The translations under genes and the position numbers were made by a program. A stretch of DNA of 64,000 nt from Owenia fusiformis (Eukaryota > Annelida > Polychaeta > Sabellida > Oweniidae). The DNA is taken from positions 5,487,375-5,551,374 of the forward strand of contig CAIIXF020000005.1 of assembly GCA_903813345.2 (NCBI GenBank), in the 5' to 3' direction. The notes below the pieces were generated by a model, which saw nothing but the letters and a program-made list of their open reading frames with translations, made no database searches and was not told where the DNA came from. Each line of letters starts with the position of its first letter. The stretch's first letter is position 1. Shown piece after piece: positions 10,822 through 21,950 of the stretch.

Positions 10822-11700
10822 CTATCCAATTCCTCCACTTTTTCGTTGTAATTGGCCACCATTTTGTACGATTTGTTCACTAAAAACAACAAAAACCCTG
10901 TTTAAATTGTTGAATTGGGAAATATTAATTCCCCACAAGCGCACCTGAAACACATTACCATGCAAGTGTCTGGCATGATCCTCCTCGAAGCATGTAGAAC
11001 ACATTTGTTCATATTTATGAGGGGAAAAGGTGCATTCACCCTTGTTATATAATCCACACAATGGTTTGCCTGAGGTTGATATAAAGACTGTGGGAGGTTT
11101 CTTTGCCTTTTCCTGGGGCAAGCTTTTAGTGGGGGGGTTTCCTTGCAGCTAGCACCCTTTTATGTTTCAGCTCTGTTTTGAGGCTCTGCACATCAATGCC
11201 CCATCTGAATTTATGCTGGACTTGAAGGTAATGCTATTCATTGTCATATCTGAGGACTGAAATCCATGAAACATATGGCCAAATTGAGATATTCTTTCCA
11301 TGTAAGTGAGATAATCTGTTACAGAACCAGTTAATTTTTATGTTTCTATCATATGGGCTAGTATCCCAACTGGTGCTAGGCACCATTGGTGGGGTGTAAC
11401 ATCCTCTAATTTTGGCTTTTTCGTACCCAATCGCTTTAAGATAAGGAAGGTCCCTCCCATTTCATTGATGATAGATTCCTCAAATGCATGTAGTATGGGG
11501 GTACTATTAATCCAATCCCTAATAAAACAGGACTTCTCACCTTTGTCTAGTTTTAAGCTGAGATGGGGATCAAAGCCTCGGGGGAGGAAGGAGGTGAAGC
11601 GGAGGTTCCATTTTACTGGTACGTTAGCCTCTGGCAATAAGCTTCTGAGGTCCTGCCCCAACTTTGAGATGAGGGTCATTGTCCTGACCCTGGGGTCCAT
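10822..11700 (-). pseudogene. Decayed gag-like region with a Cys/His finger, possibly DIRS/Ngaro-type
   Basis: Two frames (11338-11700 and 10822-11121) and the sequence between them can be read as one degraded protein. The middle part carries DYLTYMERISQFG and FRWGIDVQSL. The left part has the finger CGLYNKGECTFSPHKYEQMC and a following CSTCFEEDHARHLH. Short proteins with a WGxDV-like segment followed by a CCCH-like finger occur at the start of tyrosine-recombinase retrotransposons (DIRS/Ngaro). Stops and frame changes around 11130-11340 show that it is broken. No recombinase or RT follows downstream. Confidence 0.35.
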
Positions 11701-13584
11701 TGACTGTAGGACCCTGTCTATTGGATTCTAGTTCCGGAAACCACTGTCTTACAAGCGTGCCTGACCCAGAGGTTTTATTTTCATAGTTTTGATGTCTTCA
11801 GAGAGCATGGTTTTTCAGGCAAGGATTGAATTAAAACCATAAGCCTTTAACACTTCCATGGTTCCTTCTTTCAGCGCAAAGCGCTATTCTCCCACTACTA
11901 CATGTAAGCTACTAAGATCCACATGCCAGCAACTCAAAACTCTTTACTGTCAGCAGTGGACATGATTAATTACCCCCTGATGCTGGCTTGCTACTTTGTT
12001 TACACTTATACAGATTAAACCACATTTATACCAAGTAGATTTAAAATCTGATAATTAATTCCTAATGAAATAACTCTTTGATTACATACCGCTGTATTCA
12101 GAAGACATGCCAGACTGCAATGTTCAACTGCAAATTCACTTACAAAACTCTTCAAATATCTTTTTTAAATCGTACTTTGATATGGTAAAATAGTTAAGAT
12201 TTAAATGAAATTAAATCTGCTGAATGAACAACATCCCGGTGATATGTTGATATGAAAGTCTAGTCTTAGCTTTAACAGAGTCCGATGAAATATGGCTTTA
12301 AGTACAAGTTGGACTTCAATGGGTAATCATGTGTTCGTATTATTCAATATTGTTTGTTTTTCGATAAGTGCGCTAATCGTCGGCATTAGTTTTCCCACAA
12401 CTTCTTGTACTATTTCGTCACTGTGACTTTCATTTTTGGAGGCATTAGTACCTGGAAGTAATTGTTTTTGGCAGTACATTGACTTTATAATAAAACTCGA
12501 ATGTCGATTTTAGGTGTGTGAAATATTATGCCACAAATTTTTTAATTATAATTAACAAAATGTGTCAAAGTAGGCAGTAATGTATTTCGTAGTGCTACTG
12601 ACATCACGAAGGATAATGAATGTAATAGATGTATTATAAGCTATGTAAATGAAGGTCATAATGCTGCTGACATTATGTCCATAATGCTACTGACATTATG
12701 GTAAATTAAAATGATTAGATGATCATCATGTAGAAAAAGCTTTTTAAATTACATACATCTGAAGTCTATATTTTCCTAGTTTCAGTTTCTAAAACTCATA
12801 TAATCCATTTGTTACTAGTAATCCAATTTAATTTTTGTCCAAATATTGGTATTGAAGCCTTTTTATATTGCTTTATTTGGGTTCTTTTAGCATGAATTTG
12901 AGGGGAATTATTGGTAGCATATGATTCATTAAAAACAACAAACACAAGCAGATTTAAGTTCTAAAGTTTATCCTTGTATAAAATATATTGTACATAATGA
13001 AAGTAGGATGATGATTACTTATTAAACTCAATTCTGGCTCTGACAAGCACTGATGGTCCCCACTCTTACATGGGCTAGGTCAGGTGGCTCATTGAGTGAC
13101 AGGTATAATTATACACCTGCCTAAACACACTGACCATCTCATACAAGATAGAATACAGCAAATAATGATACCTGAAATCTACAAAAATGAAGTGAAATAC
13201 ATGTAAAATGCTTCACAGCCTCCCTCTAAACATCATGACTCTCCTGAGTCACAATGGATCAATATTTGCAAATTTACATATTTATACAAAGTTAAGAATA
13301 TATTATTTTTATTTCAACCAAAATGTGAATCCTCAAAAGTGTCTAAATAGTAGATTTAAAACTATAGTTTTATGAATGTTTAAAATATGTCACTAATAGT
13401 CATAAGTATTCCATTTATAATCCATTGTAGAAAGTCATGTTAAAATCCAATTCCAGTAAAATATCCAAAATGTTCATAACAGCTACAAAATACTCCAGTT
13501 CTCTGCAACAATGCACATAATGTTCAGCTACATGTATATAATCTTTTAATTAGTTCTGTGGAACAAATACCTGTAAAGTTTAAA
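11701..13584. other. No gene recognised
   Basis: AT-rich sequence with frequent stops in all frames. No coding, RNA or clear repeat signal was seen. Confidence 0.5.
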
Positions 13585-14060
13585 ATGGTGTCTCTGCCAA
13601 GATGATGGTCTTTGTTTCTTTTACACCACCCAGTGATGTTGTCGTCAGTTTGGATATTCTTGTGATATCGTTGTCACTGGCAAATGTTAATAATTTCTTT
13701 CTGGAGACAGCATCCACTAAAAATGTCATTGTCTCATAAGTGTCTTTCTTTGGCAGTAGTTAAGATCACAGATCACAGATCTCGGATGTATCTTCTTCAT
13801 AAAAGGTCATAGGCCTTTCTGCACATTTAGAAATGTGAGTTAGTAGATCCTTCTTTTCCATGTAAAGTTTTTTTGGCAATTTCTACACGTGAATACTTTA
13901 GGACTTTTAGTTGACTGATCCTTTTCTGTCCCTTGAACTTGAACTGTCCCTTCTTCCACTTTCTGAAAGCTTCAAGCTCTCCTGATTTCACTTCAGCCAA
14001 AGGGCTGATAGCCTGATCTTTCCTTTCTTTTTTGTATCTTTTCCAATTGATTATATTTTT
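13585..14060 (-). pseudogene. Fragment of a zinc-finger-like gene
   Basis: On the minus strand 13873-13902 reads KVFTCRNCQK, and after a one-base shift in an A run the frame continues DLLTHISKCAERP, together a C2H2/C2HC-type finger. Further on, 13587-13745 encodes FLVDAVSRKKLLTFASDND and IILAETPF before a TAA, a plausible C-terminus. Upstream frames contain stops. This may be a decayed finger gene or exons with an unrecognised intron. Confidence 0.3.
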
Positions 14061-14941
14061 GAGTTAATAGATTGATGTGTATTCTATGAAATCTGAGCAG
14101 GTTATGTCGCTGGTTTTTACTTTAGACTAACTGATACTTTTCTTTAAGACAATATATACTTGTCCAATCAACAGTTATCATTATTATTCTCATGCAATAC
14201 CTGATTTGCATACATTTTAAATATTTCACAGATTTTGACAATGTTTAAGTGAGAAATGTCTTATAGAAATGAGGTCCTATTTCCATAAGACATAAGCCTA
14301 TTTAGAGCAGATACATAAATTTGTAGGCCGAAAACATATTGTTTTCCTGAAAATACAGCATTCACTTTGGAGTGAACAGGTATTTTGAAGGTTATCTGTA
14401 TTTTACAAGTGACCAAGAGACCCAAGATGGCTGTTGTACAGAGTGAACAGAAAGAAAGTAGACCGTCTATTTTCCTCTGCTTCTTTATTATTGCATCTTA
14501 AATGTCCATATCCAGTGGAATAATTATTTTGTCAATAAAGGGTTTCTCTTTTTATTTTGGATGTTTTCTCACCATTTTCTCCCTAGCCTTACTCTGTAGA
14601 ATTGTAGCTAGGCACAACAAAACCTGCAAAATAGAATATTTATAGTATCATTTGTGCTGTATTTAAAATAATTGTTATTAAAATGTTAATATTATACCAA
14701 GTGGGCAATCCTAATAAATTGATTGGTGAAATGTGTTGTAAATCATACTCAATCATACTTTTTGTAATAATATGTGAAAATGTAAGTTTATTTGCAGCAA
14801 ATTTACTGTAAAACTTATTCTATTTCTTGCCATTATCTCCTTCCCATGTGGACTATCTGTTGTCACAAGAGGGTGTGGTTGTGGTGTAGCTGGGGAGTTT
14901 GACTTGTCTGTTTCTGCTTGCTTTGTTGGGGATGGTGGGAT

Positions 14942-15027
14942 TTATCTTTCAACCATTTGCTGTATGGTGTTGCTATACAATACTTCCCTTTGTCCCCCTG
15001 CTAGGCGTACCACAATATTAATAGCAC
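14942..15027 (-). pseudogene. Exon-like fragment
   Basis: A minus-strand acceptor (CCTTTTGCAG, ending at 15028) is followed by AINIVVRLAGGQREVLYSN and QQMVER before TAA 14942-14944. The same frame then stays open to about 14830 with a Pro/Thr/Ser-rich stretch. No family is recognised. It could belong with the zinc-finger-like fragment at 13585-14060. Confidence 0.22.
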
Positions 15028-15948
15028 CTGCAAAAGGTCGTTGAAATAAATTTTATGTTTGAGGTCAAATTTTTGACTCATGAAATGACAGTTTATTCTT
15101 AGACAGAGGGGATTGAGATTATTCAACATTTTTAAGATGTTATAAGCTTAATAAATATGTACATGCAGAACTTAATAATAAATAACAATAACATAAAGGA
15201 ATAATCAATCAATTGGGCTAATTTTCTATAAATATTTCAAAGTTTAGGTAAGATAAACAACATACTTTTGTGTATACTCGGAGTCTCTTCATGCTGCTTG
15301 GCTAGTGCTAGTCTCATGTTACCGAGCAAATGTATCGAACATTTTATGCACAAATGGGGCATCATATAGGCTGTTGATAATTATAAGCACCATAAGGCTG
15401 TGATTTTGGAAATGTATTATTACTTTGCCCTGAGGAGAATGAGTGATTGTTCACAGCTGACATGTTGCTGTCAGGGTAATTAAAGGAGGATGTTGGTTGT
15501 TAGCTGTTGTTGGTAAGAAACTCTCTGAGGTGTCATTGATTGGGAAAAATTCATAAAAGCTGAACTGGGAGAGTGAAGAGATGATTGTAATATCACCCCA
15601 GAAGCAGAATTTAAGGGTGTGGAGTGTCCTGTTTGGTTCTGAGGTACAAGCGGGTTGAATGTGGAAGGTTGAGATTGTAATGATCTTATAGATCGGTAGA
15701 TATTGATTGGTTATTGATGTGAGTCTATAGAATATAATAATGACAAGCACAAGATATAGTGTGTTCACTCATGGTGTACATTTGTATAACTGATGAACCA
15801 GGATGTCTCCTGGTAAGATGATACATATGGGTACATGTGGTCAGTGGTCAGTTAGTACAACATATGGTATTATATAAATGAGGTCAATACAGAGATGGGC
15901 CTGTTTGGTCCTAAACAGTTGAGGGTCCAGAAAGTGCATTTAATGGTG

Positions 15949-16515
15949 TCAATTGTCCTGTTTGGTTTTGAGGGGTGAATGTGGAAGGTTGAAATGAGCC
16001 AGTATGATCCTGAACTGTGGAGGTGTAGAATGTTGGTCCAGAAGATCTTTGGGAGAACCTTGAGAATCTGTAGAGTAGTTGAATGTAGTATGTTGAGATG
16101 GACCTTGGTTTGAGCCTGCCACGTCCTGAACTGTAGATGGGTTTAATGGAGGAGGGGGAGATGGACCTTGAGGGGAGCCTGTTACGTCCTGAACTGTAGA
16201 TAGGTTGAATGGTGGAGGAGGAGATGGACCTTGAGGGGAGCTTGTTACGTCCTGAACTGTAGATGGGTTGAATGGAGGAGGGGGAGATGGACCTTGAGGG
16301 GAGCTTGTTACGTTCTGAACTGTAGATAGGTTGAATGGTGGAGGAGGAGATGGACCTTGAGGGGAGCTTGTTACGTCCTGAACTGTAGATGGGTTGAGTG
16401 GGGGAGGGAGAGATGGGCCATTGGATGTGCCTGTTACGTCTTCATCTGTAGAGGGGTCATATGTGTAAGATGGACAGAGATCCTTGTTGGAGCCTACTTG
16501 GTTGTGATTTGTCAA
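15949..16515 (-). repeat. 60-bp minisatellite with a proline-rich open frame
   Basis: About six imperfect copies of a 60-base unit lie between about 16070 and 16440. The minus-strand frame stays open through all of them and encodes a 20-residue repeat of the form STVQDVTSSPQGPSPPPPFN. There is no ATG in the 188-codon frame, and no splice site that would link it to another exon was confirmed. A unit of 60 bases keeps frame whatever the copy number, so openness alone is weak evidence of coding. Confidence 0.7.
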
Positions 16516-16774
16516 GTTAAATGAGATAGACTTTCTTTGGATCTTGATTTAGAAGGAATGGATGGGTGTTAAATGAGATAGACTTTCTTTGGATCTTGAT
16601 TTAGAAGGAATGGATGGGTGTTAAATGAGATAGACTTTCTTTGGATCTTGATTTAGAAGGAATGGATGGGTGTTAAATGAGATAGACTTTCTTTGGATCT
16701 TGATTTAGAAGGAATGGATGGGTGTTAAATGAGATAGACTTTCTTTGGATCTTGATTTAGAAGGAATGGATGGG
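16516..16774. repeat. Five identical 52-bp tandem repeats
   Basis: The unit begins GTTAAATGAGATAGAC and ends AATGGATGGGT. Copies start at 16516, 16568, 16620, 16672 and 16724. I see no difference between copies, so the array is a very recent expansion or held by conversion. It starts directly at the edge of the 60-bp proline-rich array. Confidence 0.95.
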
Positions 16775-17245
16775 GTCTTAGTTGAAGCTTAGGGGGCATT
16801 TTCAACACAAGTCTTCAGAGAGTCTTCCTCACAGGATTTAGATGCTAAGAATTAAGCTCTCATCTGGTCATCTGAGCTTTCCGCTGCAACTCCTTTAAAT
16901 CTTAAATATATAGATATCAAAAAACTCAGAAACTCAGCAAAAAGTAAACTTTAAGTACAAAAATCATGTTTCTTAAAATTAGAACATGAAATTTAATATG
17001 TTGATGTAAAAAAGTAAAAATGCTATATCATATAATAGATTTCATCAATTATTTAATGAATAATAATAATGACTAATTAACTAATTACAGCACTGTAATT
17101 CAAGTATTAGCCCAACATAGAAACATATACAGCGTATCAAAAGAATTCACACTTAGGAACTCTTGGGCTAAATATCCATTCTATCTTTGAAACAGTAGTA
17201 CCAGCAAATCATATTAGCATTATTTGAGTATATGTTTGTATGTAC
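16775..17245. other. No gene recognised
   Basis: AT-rich spacer between the 52-bp array and the mariner-like element. Confidence 0.5.
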
Positions 17246-17552
17246 CAATAAGTTCTGAGAATTTCCCTCTAAAATCAAGAGTTTTGTGACTTTTTGAATG
17301 AAATTTTCACAGAATATGTAGAATGTATTCAGCAATTAGTGTACCAAGTTTTTCTTACTTTCCTTTTATTGGACCAAAAATATGGTTACTATGGTAACTT
17401 GTGTTTTGGGTAGGCGGGGCAAATAATTTTAATGTCAGAAGTAAAGCGCATAAAATGTAAATAAATCATTTATAAATCAATTATAAATATAGTTCTGAGC
17501 TGCTTCCTGCATTAGGGTTGGTCATATAGTCCTAGTAAGATGTCAAGGGGGT

Positions 17553-18827
17553 TCAATTAAGATGTTCAAAGTAATTTCCTCGGTTCTTAAAACACCTCTC
17601 CTGGCGTTGAACCAACTGGCGGAACAAGTGCCTAAATCCATCTGGGAAACGTTTTTTCAGGGCATTTTGCACGGCATTGTGGAGGTCTGTAAAGTTCGCA
17701 TATCTGAATCCTCTCAGCTCATCTTTCATCGGTCCAAACACACCAAAATCACAGATCGCAACATCTGGTGAATAGGGAGCATGGGGTAGTTGTTCCATCT
17801 GAAGGTCATTAGATACAGTGCTTTTGACAATCGAAGATGTGTGGGACGGGGCATTGTCGTGATGATTAAGTAATGACGACAGCTCTGTTTCAGGGCGTTT
17901 TCGTGCAATAGCCCGCTTAAGATGACGTTTCAATACCTGAAAAAAGAAGTGATTTTTAGGGCACCATTCCCTCACTAGATGTATTTAAACTACATGTACA
18001 TTCAAGCTGAACTACCTAGACTAGAGTGAACATAAATTCTCTGGCAAGACATGATCCTGAAGGGCATCAATAGCCACACACTAACTTACCATAGCATAAT
18101 AGTCTTTGTTTATGGTTTGTCCTTCAGCGACTGCATGCACCAGGAGTACCCCGTAGATATCCAGGAAAATGATGAACATAACCTTGCCATCTCTACGATT
18201 GAGTTTAGCAATGGTCGTCATAGGGGTAGGGGAGTCCTTTGTTCTCCATCCACTTGTGGCCCTCTTGCCTTCTGGCTCATAATATGAAACATAAACTTCA
18301 TCAGCAGTAATAATGCGCTCCAAGAAAGCCTCCCCCTCTGCTTGGTATCATCTGAGGAAGTCTTGTGCAACATCGACCCGGCGCTGCTTCTGGTCCATGG
18401 TTAGATCTTTTGGCACCCATTTAGAACACACAAGCTTCGTATGGAGCTTCTCTTTCAGTATGTACTGTGTCCTTCCATAGCTGAAGTTTACTTTTTCACT
18501 TAACTGCCTGATTGTTATTCGCCTGTCTTCATCAAGGACAGTCTTGAGCTTCATTATATTTGTGGGCTTTGTAACAGATAGTGGCCTTCCTGACCTTGCT
18601 TCATCTTTTACACTGGTTCTCCCACTTTGGAATTTGCCATACCATCTGTAAATAGTTTTAGTGGATATCCTGCCTGGAAAGGCTACCAACATCTCCTTGA
18701 GTGTTTCTTGTTTACTTTTGCCACCAAGCACGCAAAATCGTATGGCACTGCGCATCTGTATTGACATTTCCTCATTTTCTTCCAAATTTTTAGCATCTTT
18801 TGGAGCGGCCATTTTGGCAGGGTACAT
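17553..18827 (-). pseudogene. Mariner-family transposase, spliced, with one nonsense codon
   Basis: The encoded enzyme would cut and join transposon ends. Exon 1 (18827-18090) begins with helix-turn-helix DNA-binding regions (TIYRWYGKFQSGRTSVKDE, then RITIRQLSEKV) and leads to the first catalytic aspartate in ITADEVYVSYYEP. Exon 2 (17936-17553) has the second in HHDNAPSHTS and the third in PYSPDVAICDF. There are 35 residues between the last two, one more than the classic mariner 34. The intron (17937-18089, 153 bases) has GTAAGT and a TTTTTTCAG acceptor and is phase 0; joining gives a natural YYAMVLKRHLKRA. The coding length is about 372 residues, near the family norm. TGA at 18348-18350 breaks exon 1 (FLR-stop-YQAEGE), so this copy is inactive as read. 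Confidence 0.9.
17937..18089 (-). other. Spliceosomal intron inside the mariner transposase
   Basis: Donor ATG/GTAAGTTAG at 18089, acceptor CTTCTTTTTTCAG/GTATTG at 17937. Frame is kept (phase 0), the intron contains stops, and the flanking residues match the usual mariner order (YY..VL.RL..A). See the transposase entry. Confidence 0.8.
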
Positions 18828-19188
18828 TGAGGTTGTGGAATTATGATGTAATAGTAATATTATGTAATTTGTCCTGAATTATGATGTCATATTAAATTGT
18901 TACCATAGTGATGGTTATAAAAACAACAAAATCCTCATTGAAATCCAATGCTTTGGTTGAAACATAAGATTGTTGCTTGATGTTAAAAAAATTTATTTAC
19001 GTTAAAAATACTTGCCCCGCCTACCCAAAACACGAGTTACCATGGTAACCATAATTTTGGCCCAATAGGTGGAAAGTGCATTTAACTTCTTACACTAATT
19101 GCTGAATTCATATTACATGTTCTGTGAAAATTTCAAATAAAAATTCACAAAACTCTTGATTTTAGAGGAAAATTCTCAGAACTTATTG

Positions 19189-20331
19189 ATCGACCTGGTA
19201 TGTATTTCTGAGATGCATGTACACAGGTTTTGGTGTGTTTGTTAAGGTGAGGATTAATTTATATTAGTATGATAATACAAGTGATTCAAAACTCACCCAT
19301 CTTGATTAGGGCCCTGTTTCGATTATTTCTGATTTAGCTGAGTGCTTATGTTTTCGGAATCAAACGACAGGTTAACAAGTGATGATTTTAGGTTGGCAAA
19401 TCAGTTCGAATTCTGACAGGGTACAACTAAGGTGATTGACTGGATGCTTTATGGAGCACATTGGTCGATTTAGTTAATTGAATACTTTGTGTATAGCTTT
19501 GGTTCCTTGTTCTCCTAACAGACATTCCACACCTGTATTTTTAATGAAATCCACTACATGATCCTCCAATATTCATTTAAATTGACTTTGTTTATGTCCT
19601 ACCAGGGTATGGACTTTGGAAAATTTGTTGTTTATTTAGTTTTATAATCTTGTCTCCAATTCATGCTGCTTTTCTCAAAACATGTTCTCTGCATGATGAG
19701 GATTGACTCATCTTATCTGTTGCTGCTTTCATCAACAATTCACAGGTTTTCTTTTTACGATGCTGAACACGCCACTCTTTTGAGATTTGGAATAGTAGAA
19801 TTATCTGTTCTCCTTAGTGTGGGAGGGTTCCATTTCCATAGTTTAGTTTTTTAGGAACGCACCAAAGGATCCGTACCCATTAGTGTACCTATAAAGACTT
19901 AGAAAATTATTGAAAAGGGTAAAATTGAATTCCAGAATTATTTTTATATAATATGATTCTTTATGAAGTATATTTTCAACAAATCACAAAAATAATATCC
20001 AAAATATGGTAAAAAGTTGTTTTTACAGTGGTTCTTAACACATGTCATTCTGACTCTTAGAATGAGTAATTTTCACATATTTTCACAAAAACTTGAATAA
20101 TTTCTTGATTTTTGTCGATTTTTAAATCGACTTGTCATTATAAAGCTATAATGTATCAGAGCATACTAAACTTCACTTTGCTGATCAGTCATGCATAAAT
20201 ACTTTGTAATCCTATTGTTTTGAAAGGCACCCTATTGTGTTCTTGTTTTTAACAATGAATGACCTTCTCCAGTCACTGACAGATTGAGGTGCTTCCGCAG
20301 GTCAGACCCCCTCTGATTTTACCTTTATTAT
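19189..20331. other. No gene recognised
   Basis: Short open frames only, none with a recognisable domain. Confidence 0.5.
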
Positions 20332-21950
20332 TAGACTCCAGATGTCAATCTGGAGTCTATTGTTTTTGCCAGTATTCTTCTTCTTCTTCTTCTTCTTATT
20401 ATTTTTCTTTAAGAGTTTTTTCAATAACTATAAGGTATCCAGTAAAGACCATTATACAGTTCATTTAGGTTCAGTATCTAGTTGGTGGGAAATTGGGTCA
20501 AATTTTTATCTAGGTCAAAGGTCAAGAACTAGGTCAAATCTTACATTTTCACCCTTCTGTCTATTATCTTCGTTGTTATTTCTCGAAACGTCTTCATCTT
20601 TTTTTCATCCTGTAGCTTACAAACAGCCCTTTCATAAGTGTGCCATCCGTTTTTTGATTACTCTTACCGATTTTGAAATATGGCATCCGGAAAGTAGGTC
20701 ACACCAAAACATGCTCCAAATTCAATGTATGAGTTATGAATTAGGAGTAGAATTTTGTCAGGAATCCGAATCTGCAAACCAAATTTCGATCCAACTTCCG
20801 GTTCGGAAGTTTTGGCGTTTTAAAAACTCAAAAATCGCTAAATTTGGTGCCCATGTTAAGTCAATGGGAAAAAAGATTTTTTTGAAGTGAAAAATTCGAA
20901 ATATAGACTGAGTTCAGCTTAATTTAATGAAAGCCTTCAAAAGAAGGGGATCTCAAAAGCCATCTAGCTTCAAAATTTGGACACCAAAATGCCTAGGTCA
21001 AAATCTAGGTCAAATTCAAAGGTTTTCCTTATTTTTGCGATTCTGACACTACACTTCAATTATATTCTTCGAAATTGTGTATACATGTAGCCAAGAGTGT
21101 GCTAATAGTGTTAGCTTTTTGCCGTCAGAAAGTATTTTGACCCACTTTTGAGATATGGTGTCCGAAAAGTAGGTCAAAATAAAAAGTTCTCCAAATTTAA
21201 CGTATGAGTTATGAATTAGGAGTAGAATTTTGTCAGGAATCCGAATCTGCAAACCAAATTTCGATCCGACTTCCGGTTCTGAAGTTATGGCGTGTCCGAA
21301 AAGTAGGTCAAAATAAAACGTTTCCAAATTTAACGTTTGAGTTATGAAATAAGAATAGAATTTTCTGAGAAATCCGAATCTGCAAACTAAATTTCGATCC
21401 GACTTCCGGTTCCGAAGTTATGGCGTGTCCAAAAAGTAGGTCAAAATAAAAATTCGCCAAATTCAACGTATGAGTTATGAATTAGGGGTAGAATTTTGTC
21501 TGGAATCCGAATCTTTAAATCAAATTTAGATCCGACTTCCAGTTCGGAAATTATTGCATTTTGAAATTTTGGAAAATCGATCTGATGGTATCCTGATAGG
21601 AAAGTCAAGAGTAGAGAAGAAAATATTGAAAAATTCATCCATCCTTCCTATCTGATCCTATTCTATCCTATCCTTCCTATCTATCCTTCCTTGGTATCCT
21701 TTCCTTCCTCTCCTTCCTATCCTCTCCTATCATATCCTTTCTTCCTATTCTGTTCTATCCTATCCTTCTTTCTTATTCTATCCTATTGTTCCTTCCCATT
21801 CTATCCCATCCTACCTTCCTATTTTATCCATCCATCTTATTCTGGATGACTCAGCTTATTCTGGATGACTCGACTTATTTTAGATGACTGGGCAAAAAAA
21901 GTCTAGATCTGGAGTCTGAAATTGAACTTCGTTCAATTTCCAAAGTCTAG
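20332..21950 (+). mobile_element. Helitron/HINE-like non-autonomous unit, copy 1
   Basis: Starts with a perfect palindrome (TAGACTCCAGAT, GTCA loop, ATCTGGAGTCTA, 20332-20359) and a TTC microsatellite. It contains several copies of a about 130-base sub-repeat with GATCCGACTTCCGGTTC, then a CTATCC/TTCCTAT microsatellite and TTATTCTGGATGACTC repeats. It ends in the hairpin GAAATTGAAC-TTC-GTTCAATTTC (21918-21940), then CAAAGT and CTAG, followed by T. A stem-loop a few bases before a CTRR end with a T flank is the 3' signature of Helitrons. Central minisatellites and a 5' palindrome fit Helentron-associated elements. No Rep/helicase ORF is present. Confidence 0.6.

Larger units (their letters stand above)
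17246..19188 (-). mobile_element. Mariner-like DNA transposon with long inverted repeats
   Basis: Bounded by imperfect inverted repeats of about 176 bases: 17246-17421 begins CAATAAGTTCTGAGAATTTC and ends GGGTAGGCGGGGC, and 19013-19188 is its reverse complement. The total is 1,943 bases. The transposase is on the minus strand. A TA duplication is not directly adjacent on both sides (a TA lies one base outside the left end only). Inverted repeats this long are unusual for mariner, where about 28 bases is typical. Confidence 0.9.

Noticed and set aside
16516-16774. CRISPR-like array
   Set aside because: Identical 52-bp units directly abut with no spacers, and the genome is eukaryotic.
18348-18350. 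TGA in the transposase as a recoded codon
   Set aside because: It stands in a non-catalytic position where an arginine or similar is expected; simple nonsense is more likely.
20342-20890. 182-codon open frame
   Set aside because: Starts in a TTC microsatellite and runs through the Helitron-like unit; no domain.
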